NCBI RefSeq assembly: GCF_015711645.1 | Contig: NZ_JABTEX010000001.1 | Coordinates: forward strand, 1,178,001-1,242,000 | Source: Planomonospora sp. ID82291 | GTDB lineage: Bacteria > Actinomycetota > Actinomycetes > Streptosporangiales > Streptosporangiaceae | Direction: 5' to 3' | DNA: 64,000 nucleotides | Part shown: piece by piece, positions 28,262 through 36,379 of the stretch | How the letters are laid out: every line of letters begins with the position of its first letter | How positions within the stretch are numbered: the first letter of the stretch is position 1 | Position numbers and translations under genes: made by a program | Notes under the pieces: generated by a model | The model's input: only the letters and a program-made list of their open reading frames with translations | What the model was told of the DNA's origin: nothing | Databases searched by the model: none

Positions 28262-28441
28262 TCCGCCGTGCGGGGCCGGCGCTCGCGGGCGGCCGGTGCG
28301 CACCCGCCCGCCGTGCGGGGCCGGCGCTCGCGGGCGGCCGGTGCGCACCCGCCCGCCGTGCGGCGCCGGCGGTCACGGGCGGCCGGTGCGCACCCGCCCG
28401 CCGTGCGGCGCCGGCGGTCACGGGCGGCCGATGCGCACCCG
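28262..28441. repeat. 45-bp tandem repeat, four copies, derived from a gene 3' end
   Basis: Four units of exactly 45 bp lie in tandem. Read on the minus strand the first unit starts at the C-terminal codons of the hemerythrin gene (CGGGTGCGCATCGGCCGCCC then its TGA), and the next three repeat that sequence past the stop. Units one and two keep TGACCGCCGGCGCC; units three and four carry GCGAGCGCCGGCCCC, so the copies group in pairs. The tract fills the gap to acpS. Confidence 0.92.
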
Positions 28442-29227
28442 CCACACGCTCGGCCCGGACTCGGCGTAGTCCCAGGTGAACTCGCCCGGGTGCTCGGCGG
28501 CGAACTGGTAGTAGAGGGGCTTGGGGTCGTGGTCGTTGACCAGGACGAACGCGGCGCCCGTCGGCAGCTCCGCGAACGTGGCGAAGATCTGCGCGTGGCG
28601 CTGGGCCGGCACCAGGCGGCGCACGTCCAGTTCCCCGACGGCATCCCCCACGGCGTCCCCCACGGCGTCCCCGACGGTGCCCGGGCCCTCCTCCGCCGCG
28701 GGTTCGCGGGCGCCGCACCCGCAGCCGCCGCACCCGCAGCCCTGCTCGGGGGCGGGCTCGCCGAGGATCTCGTGCATCCCGTCGAGCAGGGCGGCGAGGT
28801 CGACCCCGGCGGCGGCGAGGGCCGGCAGCAGGATGTCGTTCTCCTTCTCCAGGTGCGACTGGAACAGGGCGTTCAGCGCCGCGGCGGCACTCACGACCTC
28901 CCCCGTGGTGCTCGCCTTCTCCAGCTCGGCGACCAGATCCGTCAGGACGACGTGCTCCCTGCTCATCGCCCGCACCAGCAGCTCGGTCTCGGGCAGGCCC
29001 GCCGCGACGCGGTACAGCGTCTCCTCCTCCGCCGCCGCGTGCGGGAGCACCTCCTCGACGCAGAAGGCGACCAGCACCGCGTGCCGGGCCGTCGGCGACG
29101 CCAGCCGGTCGACCGAGCGCGCGATGGTCACGGTGTGGTCGGACATCGTCCGGCCGAGCTGGTCGTGGTGGGCGCGGATCGTCGCCAGCACGGCGCCCTG
29201 CGGGTCCTCACCGGTCGGATCGGTCAT
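28418..29227 (-). CDS. Hemerythrin-domain protein with C-terminal DUF2249
   Basis: The 269-residue cytosolic protein has an HHE/hemerythrin helical bundle in residues 1-165 (IRAHHDQLGRTMSDHTVTIA, EVLPHAAAEEETLY, REHVVLTDLVAELE, LFQSHLEKENDILLPAL), which should hold a di-iron site. A Cys/Gly linker GCGCGGCGCG follows, then VGDAVGDAVGDAVGE repeats, and a DUF2249 domain (VRRLVPAQRHAQIFATFAEL, FVLVNDHDPKPLYYQF, WDYAESGPSVWRVRIGR). This combination is seen in proteins tied to NO or O2 sensing and Fe-S repair. It lies 122 bp past cysK on the same strand. The role is inferred. Confidence 0.88.
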   Translation of the reverse strand: MTDPTGEDPQGAVLATIRAHHDQLGRTMSDHTVTIARSVDRLASPTARHAVLVAFCVEEVLPHAAAEEETLYRVAAGLPETELLVRAMSREHVVLTDLVAELEKASTTGEVVSAAAALNALFQSHLEKENDILLPALAAAGVDLAALLDGMHEILGEPAPEQGCGCGGCGCGAREPAAEEGPGTVGDAVGDAVGDAVGELDVRRLVPAQRHAQIFATFAELPTGAAFVLVNDHDPKPLYYQFAAEHPGEFTWDYAESGPSVWRVRIGRP

Positions 29228-29349
29228 CGGACTGCGCTCCTTGTCTCGCCTCCGGCCTGCAGGCCGGGGGGCGTACGGATTCCCGGGTGGGCCCGGGGCC
29301 TTTCGGCGGCCGGGAGGCCCTCCGCCGGTCGGCGGGCGGCCTCCCGCCG

Positions 29350-30273
29350 CTACGGGGTGAACAGCGGGGTGCTGAGGTAGCGCTCCCCGGTGTCCGGGAG
29401 GACCACGACGATCAGTCGGCCCTCGTTCTCGGGCCGGGCGGCGAGGGCGGTGGCCGCGCTCAGCGCCGCGCCCCCGGACACCCCGGCGAGGATGCCCTCG
29501 GTGCGGGCCAGCCGGCGGGCGTCGTCGCGGGCCGCGTCCACGCCGACCCGGACCACCTCGTCGTAGACCCCGGTGTCCAGCACCTCGGGCACGAACCCGG
29601 CGCCCAGGCCCTGGATCCCGTGCGGCGCCGCGGTACCGCCGGACAGCACCGGGGACTCGGCGGGCTCGACCGCGACCACGTGCACGCCCGGCTTCTTCTC
29701 CTTGAGGAAGCGGCCCACCCCGGTGACGGTGCCGCCGGTGCCGACGCCCGCGACGAGCACGTCGACCTCTCCGGCGGTGTCCGCCCAGATCTCCTGCGCC
29801 GTGGTGCGCAGGTGCACGTCGGGATTGGCCGGGTTGGCGAACTGCTGCGGCATGAACCAGCCGTGCTCGGCCGCCAGCCGCGCCGCCTCGGCCACCGCGC
29901 CCTTCATCCCGGCCGCGGCCGGGGTGAGGACCAGGTCCGCGCCGTACGCCGCGAGCAGGGCCCGGCGCTCGACGCTCATGCTCTCCGGCATGGTGAGCGT
30001 CAGCCGGTAGCCCTTGGCCGCGGCCACCATGGCCAGGCCGATCCCGGTGTTGCCGCTGGTCGGCTCGACGAGGTGGCCGCCGGGGGCGAGGTGTCCCGCG
30101 TCCTCGGCCGCCTCGATCATCGCCCGGGCGATGCGGTCCTTGACGCTGCCGCCGGGGTTGGCGGATTCGAGCTTGGCGACCAGGCGGCCGGGCAGGTCGA
30201 CGCCGAAGCGCGAGAGCCGTACCAGCGGGGTGCGGCCGATGAGGGACAGGACGTCGGGGTGGATCGCGGTCAT
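29350..30273 (-). CDS. cysK: Cysteine synthase A (O-acetylserine sulfhydrylase)
   Basis: CysK makes cysteine from O-acetylserine and sulfide with PLP. The 307-residue product has [10 protein letters not shown], the PLP lysine in [13 protein letters not shown] (Lys45), the substrate loop [20 protein letters not shown], the phosphate loop [18 protein letters not shown] and [17 protein letters not shown]. It follows cysE by 23 bp on the same strand, so both steps from serine to cysteine are one transcript. Confidence 0.97.
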   Translation of the reverse strand: MTAIHPDVLSLIGRTPLVRLSRFGVDLPGRLVAKLESANPGGSVKDRIARAMIEAAEDAGHLAPGGHLVEPTSGNTGIGLAMVAAAKGYRLTLTMPESMSVERRALLAAYGADLVLTPAAAGMKGAVAEAARLAAEHGWFMPQQFANPANPDVHLRTTAQEIWADTAGEVDVLVAGVGTGGTVTGVGRFLKEKKPGVHVVAVEPAESPVLSGGTAAPHGIQGLGAGFVPEVLDTGVYDEVVRVGVDAARDDARRLARTEGILAGVSGGAALSAATALAARPENEGRLIVVVLPDTGERYLSTPLFTP

Positions 30274-30296
30274 GGGAGTCGTCTCCTGGTGGTCGG

Positions 30297-30857
30297 CTAC
30301 GGGAGGGGCGCGGGGCGGGCGGCGGGCACGGCGACGCCGTCGGCGGGAGCGGCGACGACGGACGGCGGGGCCGACACCCGGGCCCCGGCGGGCACGTCCC
30401 CCAGGACCAGGGCGTGGGCGCCGATCACCGCGTCGTCGCCGACGTGCACGCGGCCCAGGACCGAGGCGCCCACCCCCACGGTGACCCGGTCGCCGAGGAC
30501 CGGGTGGCGGGCGGCGCCCTTGCCGTCGGACCGGAACCCCCGGCCGCCGAGGGTGACCCGGTGGTAGAGCGTGACGTCGTCGCCGATCACCGCGGTCTCG
30601 CCGATGACGACCCCGGCCCCGTGGTCGATGAACAGCCGGCGTCCGATGCGCGCGCCGGGATGGATCTCGACGCCGGTCAGGGCGCGGGCGAGCTGCGAGA
30701 CCAGACGGGGCGCGAAGGGCACGCCGCGGCGGTGCAGCCGGTGGGAGAGGCGGTGGACCCACACCGCCCACAGTCCCGGGTAGAGCACGGCCTCGACGGC
30801 GCGTGGACCGTACAGGGCGGGATCGCGGCGGCAGGCCGCACGGAGGTCTTCGAGCAT
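30297..30857 (-). CDS. cysE: Serine O-acetyltransferase
   Basis: CysE acetylates serine to O-acetylserine, the substrate of CysK. The 186-residue product is of the short EpsC/CysE type: an N-terminal helical part ([40 protein letters not shown]) and a left-handed hexapeptide-repeat helix ([40 protein letters not shown]). The catalytic His is in IDHGAG. The Ala/Pro-rich C-terminus differs from the cysteine-sensing tail of E. coli CysE. A small frame and a hairpin lie upstream and may regulate it. Confidence 0.95.
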   Translation of the reverse strand: MLEDLRAACRRDPALYGPRAVEAVLYPGLWAVWVHRLSHRLHRRGVPFAPRLVSQLARALTGVEIHPGARIGRRLFIDHGAGVVIGETAVIGDDVTLYHRVTLGGRGFRSDGKGAARHPVLGDRVTVGVGASVLGRVHVGDDAVIGAHALVLGDVPAGARVSAPPSVVAAPADGVAVPAARPAPLP

Positions 30858-30899
30858 GGCGGGGCGTCCTCGGCGAGGTTCGGCGGTGGGCGGCGCCGA

Positions 30900-30922
30900 C
30901 CGGCCGGGAAGGGACCGGCCGG
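30900..30922. promoter_or_regulatory. Leader hairpin upstream of cysE
   Basis: CCGGCCGG-GAAGGGA-CCGGCCGG forms an 8-bp perfect stem in the 82-bp space between a small frame (ending at 30940) and the cysE start. Position between leader peptide and biosynthetic gene is that of an attenuator, but no alternative antiterminator pairing was worked out. Confidence 0.4.
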
Positions 30923-30939
30923 CACCGGAGGGTGCGGCG

Positions 30940-31047
30940 TCAGGCCGCGGGACACCGCTCGTCGAAGACGCTGCGGACGTGGAAGCCGGTCATGGGCGTC
31001 GCGAACCGCGAACCGGCCAGGCTGCGGAGCGGACGCGTATCGGACAT
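30940..31047 (-). CDS. Candidate 35-residue leader peptide upstream of cysE
   Basis: A small frame MSDTRPLRSLAGSRF ... VRSVFDERCPAA lies upstream of cysE-cysK on the same strand. It ends with a cysteine codon four codons before its stop, then a GC-rich hairpin and cysE follow. The ribosome binding site is weak (CAGG adjacent to the ATG). Small cysteine-containing leader peptides before sulfur genes are known in actinobacteria, but I do not recognise this peptide. Confidence 0.35.
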   Translation of the reverse strand: MSDTRPLRSLAGSRFATPMTGFHVRSVFDERCPAA

Positions 31048-31257
31048 GCCTGAAACGCTAGGTGCGCCGGCGCGTCGGCGGAACCGGCACAGGTCACCCC
31101 GCCGAAGGACTTTCGGCCCTGGTCTCACGGCCTTGCGACCCTGCTGACGCCTCACGCCGGTCTCACGGCCTTGCCCCGCTCATGTCCACCCGTTCCCGCA
31201 CATTCCTGTCGCCCGCCCATCCCGGCCTTCCGGCCGCCCCGGTCCCTCCCGCCGCGC

Positions 31258-31340
31258 CGGCGGGGGCTCGGTCTCCGGGGAGTGCACGGTCCTCAGGGGC
31301 GGGGACGACCGTGCACCTCCCGGGGACCGAGCCCCCGCCG
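31258..31340. repeat. Large inverted repeat with 34-bp arms
   Basis: Arms 31258-31291 and 31307-31340 pair at 31 of 34 positions across a 15-nt loop. The outer part is CGGCGGGGGCTCGGTC and the inner part GTGCACGGTC. It lies 24 bp past the stop of the small hemerythrin gene on the minus strand, so it can act as its terminator, but it is over twice the size of other hairpins here. The rest of the 317-bp gap to the cysE leader (31048-31364) holds no recognised gene; the cysE promoter should be there. Confidence 0.9.
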
Positions 31341-31364
31341 GGGATCGGGCGCCCTGCGGGCGGC

Positions 31365-31811
31365 TCAGCCTCCGGAGACGGACGGCTCAGGGGTGATGCG
31401 GTCCCAGGCCGCGATCGGCAACATGATGATCGACGCGGGGAACAGTCCGTGCTCCTCGCGGTCGATGTGGTGGTGCAGCTTCCCGATCGCCTCCAGCACG
31501 ACGGCCCAGTCCGGGTCCTGCCGGTCGATCCCGCCGAACACCCCGTGGATGTCGTCGTGCTCGGCGCAGAGCCGGTCCACCTCCTCCGCCAGCGACCCCT
31601 CTTCGCGCAGCTCGGCGAAGAGTCCGCTCTCCTCGGTCGCGGTGTGCGGGAGCAGCTGGGCGAGCAGCTCGTCGAGGAGCGTCCCCGCGTCGCCGTACCG
31701 GCTCTCGTTGATCGCCCGGCGCAGCGCCCCGGCGGTCTCCTCGATCTCCCAGTGCTCCTGGGAGAGCCTGCCGATCAGCGGGAAGTCCCGGCAGCCGCAG
31801 TAGTTGCACAT
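31365..31811 (-). CDS. Hemerythrin-domain protein with N-terminal CNYCGC motif
   Basis: The 148-residue protein starts MCNYCGCRDFPLIGRLSQEH and continues as a four-helix hemerythrin-like bundle: His in SQEHWEIEETAG, LLPHTATEESGLF, CAEHDDIHGVFGG and KLHHHIDREEHGLFPASI. The set of His and Glu residues fits a di-iron site. The three N-terminal cysteines could bind a metal or be redox-active. The ATG at 31811 has AGGGG 8 bp upstream; another ATG at 31832 is possible. It lies near cysE-cysK and another hemerythrin protein, which suggests a role in redox, NO or iron-sulfur homeostasis. Confidence 0.88.
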   Translation of the reverse strand: MCNYCGCRDFPLIGRLSQEHWEIEETAGALRRAINESRYGDAGTLLDELLAQLLPHTATEESGLFAELREEGSLAEEVDRLCAEHDDIHGVFGGIDRQDPDWAVVLEAIGKLHHHIDREEHGLFPASIIMLPIAAWDRITPEPSVSGG

Positions 31812-31968
31812 GGTGTGGCCCCTCGGTTCCAACGTGTCGCTCCAGGATGCCCGCCGCGGCCCCCGCCCCGGCAGAGGAGGCGGTCCCGCACCGCTAGGGC
31901 CGTTGGTCCACTCTGCGCCCGCCGCCGCCCGCCGCCGCCCGCCGCCCCGGCGGGCGGCGCGTCGGACC

Positions 31969-33384
31969 CTAGAACCCGCCGCGCTGCCAGGGGCCCCAGA
32001 TCGCGAAGCTGGCGCCCCGGGAGGACTGCACGTTGACGTAGAGGGTGCGGCCGCCGGGACCGAAGGTGGAGCCGGCGAACTCGGCGCCGGAGTCCCCCGC
32101 GACGGGGGCCAGCAGGGCGAAGTCGAAGATCCCGCCGTGCCGGGTCAGGCCGCGCAGGTAGTTGCCCTCGCCCCCGTCCTCGCACAGCACCAGGGTCCCC
32201 CGGGGACTGGTGGTGACGTTGTCGGGGAGGTCGAGGACGACCGAACCGGGGGACTCGTAGACCAGCCGCAGCAGGCCGCTCCACGTCTCGTACGCCCAGA
32301 CCTGCCCCCGCCCCTTGCCGAACCCGTCGGGCGGGGTGTCCCCGGGGGCGGTCGCGCCGCCCTGGGTGGAGACGAAGTAGATCGTGCCGTGGTGGTGGAC
32401 CGCCCCCTCCAGCCGGGAGAACAGCGCCGCGCCCCCGGCCCGGCCCTGGCTCCCGACGGCCTGCATCGCGATCTCGTAGCCCGGCGTGCCGGTGAACTCC
32501 GGATCGGGGTCCTCGATGTCCACCCAGGCCGTCTGGTAGGTGGCGCCGGCGGGCTGGCCGAGCGAGAGGTCCTTGCCCGGCTCACCCCGTACGGCGAGCA
32601 TCTGCAACCGGCCGCCGTCCAGGATCCGCCCGGCGCGCAACGGGTTCTGCGGCGGCAGGTAGCGGTAGAAGCCCGAGGCGAAGGCGAAGTTGTCCTCGGT
32701 GAGGTAGATCGCCCCGCTCGACGGGTCGAACGCGGCCGACTCGTGCGAGAACCGCCCGGCGCTCCGGATCGGCCCGCCCGCCCGGCCGTCGAGGGGGACC
32801 TCGAAGATGTAGCCGTGCCTGCGCTGGAGCCTGCCGTTGTCCTGACCGGTGTGGTCGTTTCCGACGTCCGGCCCGTTCACGGTCTCCTCGCAGCTCACCC
32901 AGGCGCCCCAGGGCATCGGCCCGCCGGAGCAGTTCATCTGGGTGCCGGTCAGGCTGGGCCCGGACCGGAGCACCCGGCCGTCGCCGGTGACCTGGAGCGT
33001 CGCCGTACCCCCGCCGGCCGCCGGGTCGTAGGCCTTCGCCGGATCGCCGAACGCGCCGACGGGACCGTTGACCTCATGGTTGCGGATCAGGATCGCGGTC
33101 CCGCGCGGCCCCCGGAACGCGGCCATGCCGTCGTGCTTGCCGGGGGTGACCGTGCCGTCGGTGAACGCCTCGCCCGCCGGGTTGAACGAGCGGTACCGGA
33201 ACCCCTCCGGCAGGTGCAGCCGGACCACGCCGTCCCGCTCGTCGGGGACCGGGGTCAACGGCCCGTACCCCCCCGCGCGGCGGAGTTCCCCGCTCCGCCC
33301 GGCCCGGGCGACCCCGGCGAACGGGCCGGCCACCCCGGCCGCGGTGAGTGCTGCCGACCCTGCGAGGAAACGACGACGGTCCAT
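31969..33384 (-). CDS. PhoX-type (DUF839) protein, Tat-exported
   Basis: The 471-residue protein starts MDRRRFLAGSAALTAAGVAG, a twin-arginine signal. The mature part is a DUF839/PhoX beta-propeller: VVRLHLPEGFRYRSF, TAILIRNHEVNGPVG, GGGTATLQV, WGAWVSCEETVNGP, GYIFEVPLD, FSHESAAFDPSSGAIYLTED and GTLVLCEDGGEGNYLRG. PhoX enzymes are secreted Ca/Fe alkaline phosphatases; many actinobacterial DUF839 members are only presumed phosphatases. AAGGAG precedes the ATG. A triplet of 11-bp direct repeats upstream looks like a PHO box, which supports a phosphate-starvation role. Confidence 0.88.
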   Translation of the reverse strand: MDRRRFLAGSAALTAAGVAGPFAGVARAGRSGELRRAGGYGPLTPVPDERDGVVRLHLPEGFRYRSFNPAGEAFTDGTVTPGKHDGMAAFRGPRGTAILIRNHEVNGPVGAFGDPAKAYDPAAGGGTATLQVTGDGRVLRSGPSLTGTQMNCSGGPMPWGAWVSCEETVNGPDVGNDHTGQDNGRLQRRHGYIFEVPLDGRAGGPIRSAGRFSHESAAFDPSSGAIYLTEDNFAFASGFYRYLPPQNPLRAGRILDGGRLQMLAVRGEPGKDLSLGQPAGATYQTAWVDIEDPDPEFTGTPGYEIAMQAVGSQGRAGGAALFSRLEGAVHHHGTIYFVSTQGGATAPGDTPPDGFGKGRGQVWAYETWSGLLRLVYESPGSVVLDLPDNVTTSPRGTLVLCEDGGEGNYLRGLTRHGGIFDFALLAPVAGDSGAEFAGSTFGPGGRTLYVNVQSSRGASFAIWGPWQRGGF

Positions 33385-33408
33385 GACGCGACTCCTTGCG
33401 TTCGAAAG

Positions 33409-33441
33409 GTTCACGACACGTTAATCACGAGTTGTCGATCA
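33409..33441. promoter_or_regulatory. PHO-box-like direct repeats upstream of the PhoX gene
   Basis: Three tandem 11-bp units GTTCACGACAC, GTTAATCACGA and GTTGTCGATCA begin 25 bp before the PhoX start. Streptomyces PhoP binds direct repeats of 11 bp whose conserved core is GTTCACC. The first unit fits best; the third is degenerate. Spacing and neighbour gene support the call. Confidence 0.55.
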
Positions 33442-33539
33442 GTCATAGAGCACATCTCGACAATCGGCCGGGCCCGGCCGGAAACCCCGGCGGAGCCCGG
33501 CGGCGAGGCGCATCCGACCGGTCAGTAGGCTTGCGGGCT

Positions 33540-34475
33540 ATGGCAGTTGGGTGGGACGCGGCCGTGCCGTACGTGGAGCTGAGCCGGGAGCAGTGGAGCG
33601 AGCTCCGCAAGAACACTCCCCTCACGCTCACCGAGGGCGAGCTGGAGGAGCTCCGGGGCGTCGACGACCCGATCGACCTGGCCGAGGTGACCGACGTCTA
33701 CCTGCCGCTGACCCGGCTGCTCAACCTGCACTTCACCGGCGCCCGGCAGCGCAACGCGGCGGTCAGCACCTTCCTCGGCGCCGGGCGGGAGCCCGCGCCG
33801 TACATCCTCGGCATCGCCGGGAGCGTCGCGGTCGGCAAGTCCACCACCGCCCGGCTCCTGCACACCCTGCTGGCCCGCTGGCCCGAGCACCCCCGGGTCG
33901 AGCTGATCACCACCGACAGCTTCCTGTACCCGAACAGGGTCCTCGCCGAGCGCGACATCATGCACCGCAAGGGCTTCCCGGAGAGCTACGACCGGCGGGC
34001 CCTGGTCCGGTTCGTCGCCGACGTCAAGGCGGGGCTGCCCGAGGTGACCGCGCCGGTCTACAGCCACCTGGAGTACGACATCGTGCCGGGCGCCGCGCAG
34101 ACCGTGCGCCGGCCGGACATCCTCATCGTCGAGGGCCTCAACGTCCTGCAGCCCGCCCCGCCGACCGCGCTGGCGGTCAACGACTACTTCGACTTCTCGA
34201 TCTACGTGGACGCCAAGGTCGAGCACATCCGCGACTGGTACGTCGACCGGTTCCACAAGCTCCGCCGCACCGCCTTCGAGGACCCCAAGTCCTACTTCCG
34301 GCACCTGGCCGAGATGTCGGACGAGGAGGCCACGGCGTTCGCCAGGGACGTCTGGCGCGACATCAACGAGCGCAACCTCGTCGAGAACATCGCCCCCACC
34401 CGGGGCCGCGCCGGCCTCGTGCTCCGCAAGGGCGCCGACCACTCGATCCGCCGGGTACGGCTGCGCCGCGTCTGA
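33540..34475 (+). CDS. coaA: Type I pantothenate kinase
   Basis: CoaA phosphorylates pantothenate, the first step of CoA synthesis. The 311-residue product has [20 protein letters not shown], the P-loop [12 protein letters not shown] (91-102), [42 protein letters not shown] and the C-terminal [17 protein letters not shown]-like end. The start ATG at 33540 fits the family. It is divergent from the PhoX gene. Confidence 0.97.
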   Translation: MAVGWDAAVPYVELSREQWSELRKNTPLTLTEGELEELRGVDDPIDLAEVTDVYLPLTRLLNLHFTGARQRNAAVSTFLGAGREPAPYILGIAGSVAVGKSTTARLLHTLLARWPEHPRVELITTDSFLYPNRVLAERDIMHRKGFPESYDRRALVRFVADVKAGLPEVTAPVYSHLEYDIVPGAAQTVRRPDILIVEGLNVLQPAPPTALAVNDYFDFSIYVDAKVEHIRDWYVDRFHKLRRTAFEDPKSYFRHLAEMSDEEATAFARDVWRDINERNLVENIAPTRGRAGLVLRKGADHSIRRVRLRRV

Positions 34476-34572
34476 CCCCGGCCCGCGTCAGGGTTCCCCC
34501 TGACCTACGGACGAGGGGCGGGTCGTCCGGACGGCCGAGGCGGAAGGCTCCCCCGGTCGATAGTGTCCGATC

Positions 34573-35478
34573 ATGACTATCCTCGCCACCAAGGGGCTCA
34601 GCAGGCGGTTCCCCCGGGTGACGGCACTCGACCGGCTCACCGTCGCCGTCGGCCCCGGGGTGACCGGACTGGTCGGCGCCAACGGCGCGGGCAAGTCCAC
34701 GCTCATCAAGATCCTGCTGGGCCTGCTCGAACCCTCCGAGGGGACCGCGCAGGTGCTCGGCATGGACGTGACGGCGCAGGGCGCCGAGATCCGCCGGGTC
34801 GTGGGCTACATGCCCGAGCACGACTGCCTGCCCCCCGACCTGTCGGCCACCGAGTTCACCGTGCACCTGGCCCGGATGTCCGGGCTGCCGCGCACCGCCG
34901 CCCGCGAGCGCGCCGCCGACGTGCTGCGCCACGTGGGACTGTACGAGGAGCGCTACCGCGCGATGGGCGGCTACTCCACCGGCATGAAGCAGCGGGTCAA
35001 GCTGGCCCAGGCCCTCGTGCACGACCCGAAGCTGGTCTTCCTGGACGAGCCCACCAACGGGCTCGACCCGCAGGGCCGCGACGAGATGCTCGCCCTGATC
35101 CGCCGGATCGGCACCGAGTTCGGGATCAGCGTGCTGGTCACCTCCCACCTCCTCGGCGAGCTGGAGCGGATCTGCGACCACGTCATCGTCATCGACGGCG
35201 GCACGCTGCTGCGCTCCTCCGCCATCTCCGAGTTCACCCAGTCCACGCAGACCGTCACGGTCGAGGTCGAGGAGGGCCGGGACGCGCTCGCCGCGCGCCT
35301 GGCCGAACGGGGTGAGACCGTCACCGCCGCGGGCCGCACGCTCCTGGTCGAGGTGCGCGCCCCGCAGACCTACGACACGCTCCGCGACGCCGTCTGCGAC
35401 CTCGACCTCTGCCTCATCCGCATGGAGCAGGGCCGCCAGCGCATCGAGGACGTCTTCAAGGAGCCCGCCGATGTCTGA
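34573..35478 (+). CDS. ABC transporter ATP-binding protein (first pair)
   Basis: The 301-residue ATPase of an ABC exporter has Walker A GANGAGKST (35-43), the Q-loop region VVGYMPEHDCLPPDLS, the signature STGMKQRVKLAQ, Walker B LVFLDEPTNGLDPQG and the switch VTSHLLGELERICDH. It is of the drug/ABC-2 type (DrrA-like) and has a C-terminal extension (TVTVEVEEGRDALAARLAE). Its stop overlaps the permease start by 8 bp. The cargo is unknown. Confidence 0.93.
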   Translation: MTILATKGLSRRFPRVTALDRLTVAVGPGVTGLVGANGAGKSTLIKILLGLLEPSEGTAQVLGMDVTAQGAEIRRVVGYMPEHDCLPPDLSATEFTVHLARMSGLPRTAARERAADVLRHVGLYEERYRAMGGYSTGMKQRVKLAQALVHDPKLVFLDEPTNGLDPQGRDEMLALIRRIGTEFGISVLVTSHLLGELERICDHVIVIDGGTLLRSSAISEFTQSTQTVTVEVEEGRDALAARLAERGETVTAAGRTLLVEVRAPQTYDTLRDAVCDLDLCLIRMEQGRQRIEDVFKEPADV

Positions 35479-36379
35479 CCCGTCCCCCGCGACCCCGAGC
35501 CCCGGCGCCCCCGCGGGCGTCATCCACGACATCGGGTACCGCCACTACGACGGTCCGCGCACCGGGCGCGGGCCCGCCGCCGCGGCCCTGGCGGTGCACA
35601 CCCTGCGCGGGGTCTTCGGCCTCGGCCGCCCGGCCCGCGCGAAGATCATCCCCTTCCTGCTGGCGGGCGTCATGATGCTGCCGGCCGTGGTCTCCATCGC
35701 GGCCATGGCCGCGATCCAGCAGCGGGCCACCGGCTACACCGAGTACGCGGTCATCATGCAGGCCGTACTCGCGATCTTCCTCGCCGCGCAGGCGCCGTAC
35801 ACCGTCGCGCCCGACCTGCGCTTCCGCGTGCTGCCGCTCTACCTGTCACGCCCGGTGACGCTCCGCGACTACGTCGGGGCGAAGCTGGCGGCGATGACGG
35901 TCGCGATGCTCCTGCTGCAGGCCGTGCCGCTGACCACGCTGTTCATCGGGGAACTGGTCGTGGACATGCCCGGTCCCCCGCGCACCGCCGAGTACCTGGC
36001 GAGCATGGCGGGCGCGGTCGGCAACGCGGTGCTGCTGGCCTGCATCGGGGTGGCGGTCGCCTCGTTCACCCCCCGGCGCGGCCTCGGCGTCGCCGCGGTC
36101 ATCTCGCTCTACCTGCTCGCCTCCGGCGTCTCGGGCGTCGTCGCCGCGACGATGGAGGCGACCAACCACTACGACGCCGCCGCCTGGGCCTGGCTGATCA
36201 ACCCGTTCTTCCTCGTGGACGCGGCCGTCCAGGTCGGGATCTTCGGCGCCGAGCCCTCCGGCCCCGGCGCCTACCCGACCGGGATCGGCGTGCCCGCCGC
36301 GATCACGATCATGCTCGGGCTGATCGCACTCTCGGTGACCGCCCTGGTCATCCGCTACCGGAAGGCGGCCTCGCGATGA
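35471..36379 (+). CDS. ABC-2 type permease (first pair)
   Basis: The 302-residue protein has about six membrane segments (PFLLAGVMMLPAVVSIAAMA; AVIMQAVLAIFLAAQAPYT; AMTVAMLLLQAVPLTTLFIG; AGAVGNAVLLACIGVAVASF; GVAAVISLYLLASGVSGVVA; ITIMLGLIALSVTALVI) and an N-terminal cytoplasmic GYRHYDGPRTGRG segment found in ABC permeases next to such ATPases. It is coupled by overlaps to the ATPase genes on both sides (8 bp and ATGA). Confidence 0.88.
   Translation: MSDPSPATPSPGAPAGVIHDIGYRHYDGPRTGRGPAAAALAVHTLRGVFGLGRPARAKIIPFLLAGVMMLPAVVSIAAMAAIQQRATGYTEYAVIMQAVLAIFLAAQAPYTVAPDLRFRVLPLYLSRPVTLRDYVGAKLAAMTVAMLLLQAVPLTTLFIGELVVDMPGPPRTAEYLASMAGAVGNAVLLACIGVAVASFTPRRGLGVAAVISLYLLASGVSGVVAATMEATNHYDAAAWAWLINPFFLVDAAVQVGIFGAEPSGPGAYPTGIGVPAAITIMLGLIALSVTALVIRYRKAASR

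Noticed and set aside
28262-28441. CRISPR array
   Set aside because: Units are contiguous 45-bp tandem copies without unique spacers, and they derive from the adjacent gene end.
30803-31147. 114-codon plus-strand frame upstream of cysE
   Set aside because: Low complexity, no ribosome binding site, antisense to the more plausible short cysE leader frame.
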